A DNA stretch of 64,000 nucleotides from HGM04593 sp964470845. Its GTDB lineage: Bacteria > Bacteroidota > Bacteroidia > Bacteroidales > Bacteroidaceae. Location of the stretch: contig CAYYEL010000004.1 of the NCBI GenBank assembly GCA_964470845.1, positions 1 to 64,000 on the forward strand, in the 5' to 3' direction. Positions 53,445-60,682 of this stretch are shown here, piece by piece. The translations under genes and the position numbers were made by a program. The notes below the pieces were generated by a model, which was not told the origin of the DNA, made no database searches, and saw only the letters and a program-made list of their open reading frames with translations. The stretch's first letter is position 1; every line of letters starts with the position of its first letter.

Positions 53445-55429
53445 ATGAGCAACAAAAAGAGAGAATCGACAGCGACAATCCTTGGCCTATATGCACAAAT
53501 ATGGCTTTATCAGTTTTTAGGGCTCATAATTTTTGCCGTGTCACGCACCATCCATCTTTTTTATGGTGGTGCGACAGAAAGCATCGCTGCACACAGCGAC
53601 AGCCTTCCAATGTTCCTGTGGAACGCTTGGCGATTCGACACACAGGCGCTCACCTACATATCCCTGCCCGCAATATCAGCCGCGCTCGCAGCTGCGTGGA
53701 TAGGCAGCAAGGCCGCGTCGCGGTGCAGCCTCATTATGCGCCGATACTACGCAGTAATGTTAGCGGCATTAGGCGCTCTTGTAACAGCAGAATTTTTCTT
53801 TTTCGACAATTTCGGCAGCCGTTACAACGTGGTGTTTTTCGACTTTTTCGACGAAGGGCCGTGGGGATTGCTTCAGACAATGTGGCAAGATTATCCTTTC
53901 CTAAGGATAGTGCTCTCGATTCTTGCGCTCGGAATTTTCATTTACTTTATCGGCAAATATATATCGCGCATAAGCATAGGCACAAAGCGTTATTTTGGCA
54001 CTGCAGCAACAATTGTCGCCACCGTGGCCATTGCCGGAGTAACATTTATATTTATGCGTGGCTCGGTTACACGCTACACTCTTCAGGTAGAGGCTTTTAT
54101 GGTGTCAACCGACGAGAGAATAAACAACGCTGTGCCCAATGCCATCTATCTATTGAAAAAGGCCTACAAGGAGCGGGCCAATAGTTTTAAATTATACAGC
54201 GACGAAAAACTTCTTGCACGCGAAGGATTCAAAAGCATCGACGAGGCAATAAAAGCAGCGGCACTCCCCATACCAATGGAACAAACGTCGAAAAATGTGA
54301 AGCTGCACTCTTTGCCACAGTACAAAAGAGCGACACTCTGCCCCGCCCCAACGTACTACTCATACTAAGCGAAAGCTGGAGCAATTTCCTCACAACAATG
54401 GACAAAGGCGAGCGTCTCGACCTTTTGTGCTCGCTGCGCCAACATCTGCAACAAGATATTCTTTTGCAGAATTTTCAATCGGTGCGCAACGGCACAATAT
54501 ACTCACTCGAAACGGTAACGCTGACTATGCCCTATATGCGATTCTTCAACTCGCGTTACCGCTTCGAGAATTTTCCAAGCTCCATAGCCCATCCCTTTGC
54601 ACAAGAGGGTTACAGCACCACATTCATCACAGGAATGGACCCCACGTGGGAGAATGTTTCAGAGGGATTGCGCTATCAGAATTTCGACACCATAATCGGG
54701 CGACAGGATATTCTGCACAGTATCGAGGGCAGCACCACAAGCGCCATAGGCGTTTATGACGAGTTTCTTATGCAATATCTTTTTGAGCATTTGAGCAACA
54801 ACGGCAGTGCCCCGCAATTTATAATTACGCTTACAACAACCAATCACCCGCCTTTCACCTACCCCGAGAATATGCAGCTGCCTCCGCTCACCGACGAGTG
54901 GTACAACTCGCCCTACCTTACAGGCGACAAAGATGTGCTGCGTAAATATGGGCTCGGGGCACAATATGCCAATAAATGCATCGGCGACTTTCTGACACAA
55001 CTTAAAGCATCGCCGCTTGCCCAAAATACAATTGTAGTAATCACCGGCGACCATAATGTACGCAGCATACTCGACTACGAGAAAGTACCTGCCGAGCAGC
55101 GTTTCGCAGTACCCTTGTACATATATCTGCCACCGGCCTACACACCATCGGATAGTTTAAAAGAGAGTATCAGCAAGCGCTACGGCTCGCACTACGACCT
55201 ACTCTCGACCATCGCCCCATTGGCGCTTAGCAGCGGTACACGCTATTTAAATGTGGGACAGAATCTGTTGGATACAACCGCTGTCGATAGCAGTTTTTTC
55301 AGTTACAGCGAGAAGCAATTGTTGACACCGACGGGCGCAGACACCGACTCACTGATGAAAGTGATGAAAGCACGCGAATTACTAATGGAGATTTACTACC
55401 AGCTACATTTTCGCAAGCAAGATAAATAA
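53445..55429 (+). pseudogene. LTA synthase-like membrane sulfatase, one frameshift
   Basis: Two adjacent frames together encode one protein of about 660 aa. The first (53445-54368) gives five predicted transmembrane helices and then reads out of frame as LPQYKRATLCPAPTYYSY. The correct continuation starts near 54311 in the -1 frame as FATVQKSDTLPRPNVLLILSES, leading into the sulfatase-fold catalytic domain. That domain contains NGTIYSLETVTLTMP around the catalytic Thr and the metal-ligand block ITGDHN. The break lies in CTCTTTGCC (about 54308-54316). The family transfers phosphoglycerol or phosphoethanolamine-type groups at the outer face of the inner membrane. If not a sequencing error, the gene is inactive. 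Confidence 0.85.
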
Positions 55430-55431
55430 TA

Positions 55432-57126
55432 TCAACTCATTGCGTCGATAAACAATTGCTTGTGCGGTGCATCGGAGCGCGAAATTACACTCTTAAGGCG
55501 AGATTTTTTAGTATATACGTTACCCACGCTATCCTGCATAAAAATGCTGATGGCCTTGGACGAAAAGCCCGCATAGACAAATACCAAGAAGCGAAGCTCG
55601 GGCGTCCCTAATTGCGGAAGCTCGGCACGCAGAAGCGACATAATATTGCCCCGATAGTCGTTTACAATAGCTTCGAGACGCTCTACCGAGCGTTTATCTT
55701 TCATAAACGCATCTATATTCTGACGCACCTGACGGTAGATGGCATCTTTGTCTTTTTTAATCTCGTGTGTCTCGTAGAAAGTACCGCTCAACTCGTCAAG
55801 CATTGCAAACTGCTTCTTGAACAGCGTACCCACCTGTTTGTCCATCTCGGCCAAACGTCGGGTGTGCGCCTCAAGCTGCGACGAAATATCGGCAACCTCG
55901 GCATTTTTGGCATAGAGCGTTTTTCCAATCTCGTCGGCAAGCTCCATATAACGCTCAATTTCGGCATTTTGAGCAGCCATACGATTCCTTATAAAAAGCA
56001 ATATTACCACTAATAATAGTACAGCTGCAACAAAAATGGCAACTGCCAGACGTTTGGTAGCTGTCAGACGATAAGCGCTAAGCTCGGCCTGCGAACGGTA
56101 AAAATCGCGTTGCGCCAACATTACCGGCTGCTGCAATGCACTACGCATTATTGTGTCGTGTATGTAATGTACATTCTCAAGAACATCGAGCGCCTCGGAG
56201 TAGCGGCCGCGCATACGGCTGATGTCGTACATCTGTACAAGATTGGCGAGTGTGTCGCTTATGCAGTTTGATTTTTCCCACGCACGGCGTATGAATCTAT
56301 CGGATGCCTTATAATCGCCGGCCAGTGCGTGCATATAAGCAATGGCTCTATCGACCACTAAAGTGCTATCGCAGAGAGCAAAATATTCACTTCCAAGCAA
56401 CCAATCGGACTTCGAGGGATAATTGGTTCTGTGATAGAGTATCAACAGATTCTCGATGGTACTTTGGCAAATATCCTTTTGAGCATTGTCGTAGCCCCAC
56501 TGAAGCTCGTCGAGCAGATAACGCTCGGCCTCGTTGTATTTTTTCTGCTCCATCAGTGTCTGTGCGACGTTCACAAGTGCTTTGTGCTGCAATTGTCCGG
56601 CCTCGGCTACACGAAAATAGAGGTGAGCCTTACGATAAGCATCAAGTGCACGTGTGTAGTCGAAAGAGTCGGCAAAAATATCGGCTATTGCCATATACAA
56701 CAAGCCCGCGCTTGTGGGGTTTTCTATCTTGTCAATAATATTATCGGCACTCACATAGTTGAGCATAGCCTTTGCATTATACCCGCTACGCTGATATATT
56801 CGTCCAAGGGTGTAGAGCGAAAGAAAATGCAACTCGGCTTTGTCGGATGCAGCATAATGCTGCACCACACGATGCATTGCCGAGTCGCTTGCCGGCGTTG
56901 CATCAATGCCGTCAAGTGCCATTGTGCGCAATAATGTATAGCGTAAATGTTCCTCGCCTGTGAGCTCCGAAGCATTGGGAATACTCGACAAGAGAGTAAG
57001 TGCACTATCGGGTGAGACAGCCACCATTGTCTGTGCTTTTTCGAGCGCTTCGTCGCTCTCTTGGGTGATGCAAGAGACTGTAAAAAGAAGCAACAAGCAG
57101 AGTATAATATTTTTTATGCGTTTCAT
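55432..57126 (-). CDS. Lipoprotein-type TPR membrane protein with LuxR-like C-terminus
   Basis: A 564-aa protein with a lipoprotein-like signal (LLLLFTVSC, Cys near 19) and tetratricopeptide-like helices through about residue 350 (RYTLLRTMALDG, FLSLYTLGRIYQRSGYNAKAMLNY, ALVNVAQTLMEQKKYNEAERYL). A transmembrane helix at about 360-381 leads to a cytoplasmic coiled coil (about 385-440) and a C-terminal domain with a LuxR-like helix (GFSSKAISIFMQDSVGNVYTKKSRL). The layout matches Bacteroidota TPR sensor-regulators. Targets are unknown. Its 5' leader contains one copy of the structured repeat family. Confidence 0.75.
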   Translation of the reverse strand: MKRIKNIILCLLLLFTVSCITQESDEALEKAQTMVAVSPDSALTLLSSIPNASELTGEEHLRYTLLRTMALDGIDATPASDSAMHRVVQHYAASDKAELHFLSLYTLGRIYQRSGYNAKAMLNYVSADNIIDKIENPTSAGLLYMAIADIFADSFDYTRALDAYRKAHLYFRVAEAGQLQHKALVNVAQTLMEQKKYNEAERYLLDELQWGYDNAQKDICQSTIENLLILYHRTNYPSKSDWLLGSEYFALCDSTLVVDRAIAYMHALAGDYKASDRFIRRAWEKSNCISDTLANLVQMYDISRMRGRYSEALDVLENVHYIHDTIMRSALQQPVMLAQRDFYRSQAELSAYRLTATKRLAVAIFVAAVLLLVVILLFIRNRMAAQNAEIERYMELADEIGKTLYAKNAEVADISSQLEAHTRRLAEMDKQVGTLFKKQFAMLDELSGTFYETHEIKKDKDAIYRQVRQNIDAFMKDKRSVERLEAIVNDYRGNIMSLLRAELPQLGTPELRFLVFVYAGFSSKAISIFMQDSVGNVYTKKSRLKSVISRSDAPHKQLFIDAMS

Positions 57127-57157
57127 TCTTTTTGTTTTTTATCTTCAAAAATAGTAA

Positions 57158-57237
57158 CAACGAGCAGGAAACACAATGCTTGCTTTGGTGTTTATCAAAG
57201 CGAGTGCAGTGTATTTTCGCTGGTTACAGCAAAAATA
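57158..57237 (-). repeat. Structured repeat family: single 80-bp copy upstream of the TPR gene
   Basis: GAGC at 57162, hairpin 1 AAACACAA.GC/GC.TTGGTGTTT, GCGAGTGCAG at 57200-57209, hairpin 2 GCTG/CAGC, and a right end GCAAAAATA that is a TATTTTTG -7 box on the minus strand (57230-57237). The TPR gene start is about 100 bp away on that strand. The following 57238-57319 holds no feature. Confidence 0.8.
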
Positions 57238-57319
57238 ATCAATTTTGCGAGAATGAGAAAATTATAATCACAAAATAGCAGTTTGCAGCATTCTTATGCA
57301 ACTTAGCATAGTGCATATA

Positions 57320-57327
57320 TAATTATT
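57320..57327. repeat. Target-site duplication, left
   Basis: TAATTATT, identical to 60440-60447. Confidence 0.85.
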
Positions 57328-57352
57328 GGGGGTTATACGTTTCCAAACCTAA

Positions 57353-57396
57353 ATAATCTTGCGGGATAAATCAGTTGATTGTCTCGCAAGATTATT
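57353..57396. terminator. Terminator-like hairpin inside the left IS end
   Basis: A 14-bp stem (ATAATCTTGCGGGA / TCTCGCAAGATTAT) with a 15-nt loop. It could stop read-through from outside into the transposase gene. Confidence 0.6.
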
Positions 57397-57454
57397 ATTT
57401 TGCCAAGCAATTATTCTCACCAAAGTTATTAACACCAAATAATCGTTTGGTGTT

Positions 57455-58372
57455 ATGTTTGATTTTATCAATTTGACTCTACAAGAGTTTATCCGTAAAT
57501 TCAATTGTGAGGATGTTTGCTTGAGTTATCTTGAGAAGAGATTTTGGAACAATATCCCAGTATCTCCTTTTGACCCATCCTCAAAAGTATATAACTATGG
57601 CAATCATAAGTACCGATGTCGAAACACGGGCAAAAACTTTAATGTCAAGACAAATACTTTGTTCCACGGAACGAAAGTACCACTTGACAAATGGTTTTAT
57701 GCTATCTGGAAGATTGCTAATAGCACTAATGGAATATCCTCAGTACAGCTGAGCAAGGAAATAGGTATTAGACAGGCTACAGCTTGGTCTATGCTTCATC
57801 GTATTCGTATGTGTATGAGTACTGAGAATGTCGCTAAAATGAGTGGCGAAGTTGAACTTGACGAAACGTATGTTGGCGGAAAGGAAAAGAGCAAGCATTC
57901 AAACAAGAGAATTCCACATAATCAAGGCAGAAGTACAAAGACAAGAACGGCTGTATTAGGTATGCTTGAAAGAAACGGCAAAGTCGTATGCCGTGTAATC
58001 AAAGGTAGAGTTACCAAAAAGAAACTTACCGTACCAATTCTTACTACAATCAAACGCACCGCCACTCTATATACAGACGAATATAGTGGCTATAATCTCG
58101 TTGGCAAAGTTTATAAGCGTGAGAAAGTAAACCATAGCAAGAAACTATATGTTAAAGGCAAAGCACATACGAATGGTATCGAAGGCTTTTGGTCAACAGT
58201 CAAAAGAAGTTTTGTCGGTGTTTACTACAAGATGAGCCGTAAGTATTTGCATTTGTATATGAACGAATATGTATTCCGTCACAATGTAGCAAAAGAGAAT
58301 GGATTGAATAGATTTAACCATTTCCTTACTCTTGCCAATAGATACGTTCCACTCAAAGAATTAGTTGCATAA
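57455..58372 (+). CDS. IS1595-family transposase
   Basis: A 305-aa DDE-type transposase of the ISXO2-like group. The catalytic domain shows D136 in GEVELDETYVGGK, D208 in LYTDEYSGY and N240/E243 in HTNGIEGFWSTVKR. The N-terminal zinc ribbon normally carrying two Cys pairs is degenerate: the first pair is replaced (SPFDPSS, 37-43) and the second reads CRNTG (55-59) with one Cys. A helix-turn-helix (SVQLSKEIGIRQATAWSMLHRIR) lies between the two. The gene is intact and its stop overlaps the next start by one base. Confidence 0.93.
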   Translation: MFDFINLTLQEFIRKFNCEDVCLSYLEKRFWNNIPVSPFDPSSKVYNYGNHKYRCRNTGKNFNVKTNTLFHGTKVPLDKWFYAIWKIANSTNGISSVQLSKEIGIRQATAWSMLHRIRMCMSTENVAKMSGEVELDETYVGGKEKSKHSNKRIPHNQGRSTKTRTAVLGMLERNGKVVCRVIKGRVTKKKLTVPILTTIKRTATLYTDEYSGYNLVGKVYKREKVNHSKKLYVKGKAHTNGIEGFWSTVKRSFVGVYYKMSRKYLHLYMNEYVFRHNVAKENGLNRFNHFLTLANRYVPLKELVA

Positions 58373-58524
58373 TGAAGACAAACAGAAACAAAAAGTACAT
58401 TGTACTCACGCCAGAAGAGGTAGCACAATTTAGAGCATTAGGATGGGAAGGGATTATGAACAAAGCAAAATCCTATAATCCTAATGCAAAGAAAAACATC
58501 AAGAAGAATGGCAGGAAGAAATAA
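58372..58524 (+). CDS. Small basic protein coupled to the transposase
   Basis: A 50-aa ORF whose ATG shares its A with the transposase stop (TAATG). Sequence features: YIVLTPEEVAQFRALGW followed by a very basic tail (KKNIKKNGRKK). Translational coupling and its lysine-rich end suggest a DNA- or RNA-binding accessory of the element. No family is recognised. Confidence 0.55.
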   Translation: MKTNRNKKYIVLTPEEVAQFRALGWEGIMNKAKSYNPNAKKNIKKNGRKK

Positions 58525-58526
58525 TT

Positions 58527-58667
58527 CTATTCCAATTGGATATCAGCCTGTTCCTTTTCTGTATATACCATACCCTCTACTTCAAAGTTATAAAGAGCAG
58601 TTATAATAGAATTGAGAAAGGAAAGATGCTCAGCATCTGACTTAATAAGACATTCGCTATATTCCAT
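58527..58667 (-). CDS. Small acidic passenger ORF
   Basis: A 46-aa minus-strand ORF (begins MEYSECLIKSDAEHL) ending 3 bp from the converging 50-aa ORF. A TATATTTG -7 box on the minus strand at 58738-58745 could drive it. No family recognised; moderate evidence only. Confidence 0.4.
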   Translation of the reverse strand: MEYSECLIKSDAEHLSFLNSIITALYNFEVEGMVYTEKEQADIQLE

Positions 58668-58770
58668 AAACAAATTGTTTTAAGAAGGTTTGACAATGAT
58701 GAACAATTTGATTTACAGTCGCACTCGTAATGCACTGCAAATATACAACAATTTTATGGAATATACGAAG

Positions 58771-58808
58771 AATGGGAGCCATCTGTGAAGACTGCTCCCA
58801 TTTTTTGT
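58771..58808. terminator. Hairpin terminator inside the IS element
   Basis: A 9-bp stem AATGGGAGC / GCTCCCATT followed by TTTTT on the plus strand and lying between converging transcription units. Confidence 0.65.
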
Positions 58809-58823
58809 TTATTAGTTCTTATT

Positions 58824-59000
58824 CTATTTCTTGCGTTCTATCTCTTTTTTACGCAACCAAGCAATAAATGGAGTAAAGAGTAAAACAAAAGCAAGATAGT
58901 ACCATATTGGTAAATTTATCCCTTGCGTATCTGCTACAATAAATATTCCAATTGTGCTTATTAATGACCACAAAAAGCCATAGCCTAAATATTTCCCCAT
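58824..59000 (-). CDS. Small two-helix membrane protein (passenger)
   Basis: A 58-aa ORF (begins MGKYLGYGFLWSLIS) with two hydrophobic helices (about 7-24 and 32-48) and a basic tail (LRKKEIERKK). It lies 6 bp downstream of the 115-aa membrane-protein gene and is probably co-transcribed with it. No family recognised. Confidence 0.55.
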   Translation of the reverse strand: MGKYLGYGFLWSLISTIGIFIVADTQGINLPIWYYLAFVLLFTPFIAWLRKKEIERKK

Positions 59001-59006
59001 AACATA

Positions 59007-59354
59007 TTATCTCATTATAGAGTTATATAAATCCCAAAACATTTGGTCTTTTGCTCTTTCGTAACCATACCAAATTTGAAGTGCAAATACTACCAATCCA
59101 ATGATTAGTACAATCCAGCCTAACACATCGGTTTCGGTAATTGTTTCATCCTCGTGGTAAGGCAATGTAATAGTTTCCGTATTTAAGTGCTTTGAAACTG
59201 CAAGAATAATAATACCCACTAACCCAGTTAGCCAACAATTGATAAACCACAGCCAACCTCTTCGATTGCGTTTCTTTGCCATACTATAACCAGCTATGGC
59301 GAGAAAAATTGGAAGAATGAGTCCAATTAAAACTCCAATGTCATTTACATTCAT
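59007..59354 (-). CDS. Three-helix membrane protein (passenger)
   Basis: A 115-aa protein with hydrophobic helices at about 6-25, 33-53 and 78-96 and a basic loop (AKKRNRRGW) after the first, so an inner-membrane protein. No family is recognised. Its start codon sits at the end of an unusual structured leader (59352-59560), and its expression may be controlled by RNA refolding. Stable carriage inside an insertion sequence is unusual and suggests it benefits element or host. Confidence 0.65.
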   Translation of the reverse strand: MNVNDIGVLIGLILPIFLAIAGYSMAKKRNRRGWLWFINCWLTGLVGIIILAVSKHLNTETITLPYHEDETITETDVLGWIVLIIGLVVFALQIWYGYERAKDQMFWDLYNSIMR

Positions 59355-59571
59355 AATGGCGAATTTTACAAGGCTCTCCGTGGGCAGACAATTGGAGAAT
59401 TTCTACAATGTTTATTAGTGAAAAGAACGTGGACTGCCACCTTGCATCCTTGTAGGTATCGCCAAACACCTGAATACACGCACGGTAGGCAGCCCACGTA
59501 TATGAGCTGCTCCGTGCCTCGTGTATTCTTTGTTTTTGATTTGGCGAATTTTTACAAGGAATGAGGCACAT
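59341..59571 (-). CDS. Possible leader ORF (76 codons) spanning the structured leader
   Basis: An open frame from ATG 59571 to a TGA that overlaps the start region of the 115-aa gene. It begins MCLIPCKNSPNQKQ. The DNA it covers has strong base-pairing constraints, so it may be a regulatory leader peptide or non-coding. I do not recognise the product. Confidence 0.3.
   Translation of the reverse strand: MCLIPCKNSPNQKQRIHEARSSSYTWAAYRACIQVFGDTYKDARWQSTFFSLINIVEILQLSAHGEPCKIRHYECK
59352..59560 (-). promoter_or_regulatory. Structured leader RNA with alternative pairings before the 115-aa gene
   Basis: On the minus strand, a 5' copy of CCTTGTA-(A/T)-TCGCC (59559-59543) and a 3' copy (59373-59357) flank the start. 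The 3' copy ends 2 nt before the ATG at 59354. A single complementary segment (59447-59466) can pair with either. With the 5' copy it makes two stems (8 and 8 bp) enclosing a 57-nt hairpin at 59472-59528 (GAATACACG, GCACGG and GCAGC steps). Pairing with the 3' copy would cover the ribosome entry site. Confidence 0.6.
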
Positions 59572-59608
59572 TCTCTATTATTTCCAAACATTGTCCCGAA
59601 AGACGATG

Positions 59609-59616
59609 CAAAGGTA
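59609..59616 (-). promoter_or_regulatory. -7 box for the structured leader
   Basis: Minus-strand TACCTTTG followed by CATCG, the same box as the tRNA-His promoter. It predicts a transcript start near 59601 and a leader of about 245 nt. Confidence 0.55.
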
Positions 59617-59670
59617 CGGATTTTCTTCGATATTCTGCTTACCTCACTTCGCTTTATGATAAAAATTAGG

Positions 59671-60084
59671 TTATTTACGTTGGGATTCAAACCATTTAGC
59701 AAAATACTCTTGAAACTCTTTAAGGTTATTGAATTTGCTATGGTCAAACCTCAAGCCAGTGATTTGTTCAAACCTTTCAATGGCTATTAAGTCCACAAAT
59801 GGGAATTTTAGGTTCAATTCTTTCTCTGTGAATATATGCCCTTTCGTTTTTACTCCGTTACCGATAATGTTCAGAAGATGTTTCAGAAGTGTGATTGTCG
59901 CTGAATTACAAGCAACCTCGCCACTGATACTGCTGTCGCTAACAGAAAGTACTGACATCGGTCTTTCAATTGAGTAGAATGCTTCAGAGAAATGTTGCTT
60001 GAAATTTCTGTATCCTACAACCCTTATGTTATATGAGCCATCTCCTTGCTCATTCCAATCTATGATTATTCTTGATTCGTCCAT
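59671..60084 (-). CDS. Hypothetical passenger protein, 137 aa
   Basis: A soluble protein with no signal peptide, beginning MDESRIIIDWNEQGDG. Beta-strand-like N-terminus (SYNIRVVGYRNF) and a helical C-terminus (FDHSKFNNLKEFQEYFAKWF). No family recognised. Being intact inside the IS and preceded by AT-rich sequence suggests it is expressed. Confidence 0.55.
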   Translation of the reverse strand: MDESRIIIDWNEQGDGSYNIRVVGYRNFKQHFSEAFYSIERPMSVLSVSDSSISGEVACNSATITLLKHLLNIIGNGVKTKGHIFTEKELNLKFPFVDLIAIERFEQITGLRFDHSKFNNLKEFQEYFAKWFESQRK

Positions 60085-60435
60085 TATGTTAAATTTATGT
60101 TAAATATCCAATTTGGGAAAAATTTCGTATGCTTACCTGTTATAAGTACGAAAAAACAAGAAGGCTATGACAAATCTATGTAACACATCTTGAAGTTCCG
60201 AATAGAGTTTATGTACAGTTACTTTGACTATTCTTTTGAGCATGGATGGTCAGTAGTGGCTGTATATCGTAAAGTGTTTGAATAGATAAAATCATAGCCT
60301 TCTTGTTTTAATAACTCTGTAAAGAAAAGTGGCGTACCCTTTGTTCATTTAGGGTGCGCCACTTTCTCTTGTGCTCAAAGTTATTCTAAATGCAACTGAA
60401 TTTGTAAATTTAGTTTAGGTTTGGAAACGTATAAG
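60085..60435. other. Non-coding right part of the IS with 18-bp inverted repeats
   Basis: The segment contains AAAACAAGAAGGCTATGA at 60153-60170 and its exact inverse complement at 60292-60309, 121 bp apart. Between them is a 24-codon open frame (60211-60285, MYSYFDYSFEHGWS) that could be a gene fragment. A nested remnant element or a long-stem RNA is possible. Nothing else is recognised apart from the terminator at 60324-60368. Confidence 0.45.
60324..60368. terminator. Terminator-like hairpin inside the right IS end
   Basis: Stem GAAAAGTGGCG.ACCCT / AGGGT.GCGCCACTTTCTC with a 10-nt loop. Confidence 0.6.
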
Positions 60436-60439
60436 TCCC

Positions 60440-60447
60440 TAATTATT
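60440..60447. repeat. Target-site duplication, right
   Basis: TAATTATT, identical to 57320-57327. Confidence 0.85.
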
Positions 60448-60562
60448 TAACAATGGAACAAACTATTATAAAACTGAAACTTCTTTTTAAGTACTTAAAA
60501 CTTTATTAAAAATTTCTCAGTAACTTTTTTAAAGGCTTTCACACATTTCATCTAAATTAGAT

Positions 60563-60570
60563 TATCTTTG
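60563..60570 (+). promoter_or_regulatory. -7 box of R-M pair 2
   Basis: TATCTTTG followed by CATAATG, with a leader of about 105 nt to the ATG at 60683. TTTC 22 nt upstream is a weak -33 candidate. The insertion sequence ends about 120 bp upstream, so the promoter survived the insertion. Confidence 0.55.
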
Positions 60571-60682
60571 CATAATGTACAGATATAATATACCTACCAC
60601 GAAATATTATGACCACATTTTATTTTACGTAGTTGTTAATATTTTTGTACACGATATATACCAATTTTATATTACACACGTT

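Larger units (their letters stand above)
57328..60439. mobile_element. Complete IS1595-family element with passenger genes
   Basis: The 3112-bp element starts GGGGGTTATACG and ends with the inverse complement of GGGACTTATACG. The terminal inverted repeats agree over about 23 bp with two mismatches (through TTTCCAAACCTAAA). It is flanked by the 8-bp direct repeat TAATTATT (57320-57327 and 60440-60447), the target-duplication length expected of the IS1595 family. It encodes the transposase and at least four further ORFs, and has hairpin terminators just inside both ends. An intact target duplication points to recent insertion. Confidence 0.9.

Noticed and set aside
54300..54320. Programmed -1 frameshift in the LTA synthase-like gene
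   Set aside because: No canonical X-XXY-YYZ slippery heptamer and no obvious downstream pseudoknot; mutation or sequencing error is simpler.
59415..59747. 110-codon minus-strand ORF overlapping the 137-aa passenger and the leader
   Set aside because: It overlaps a better ORF in another frame and the -7 box and structured leader.
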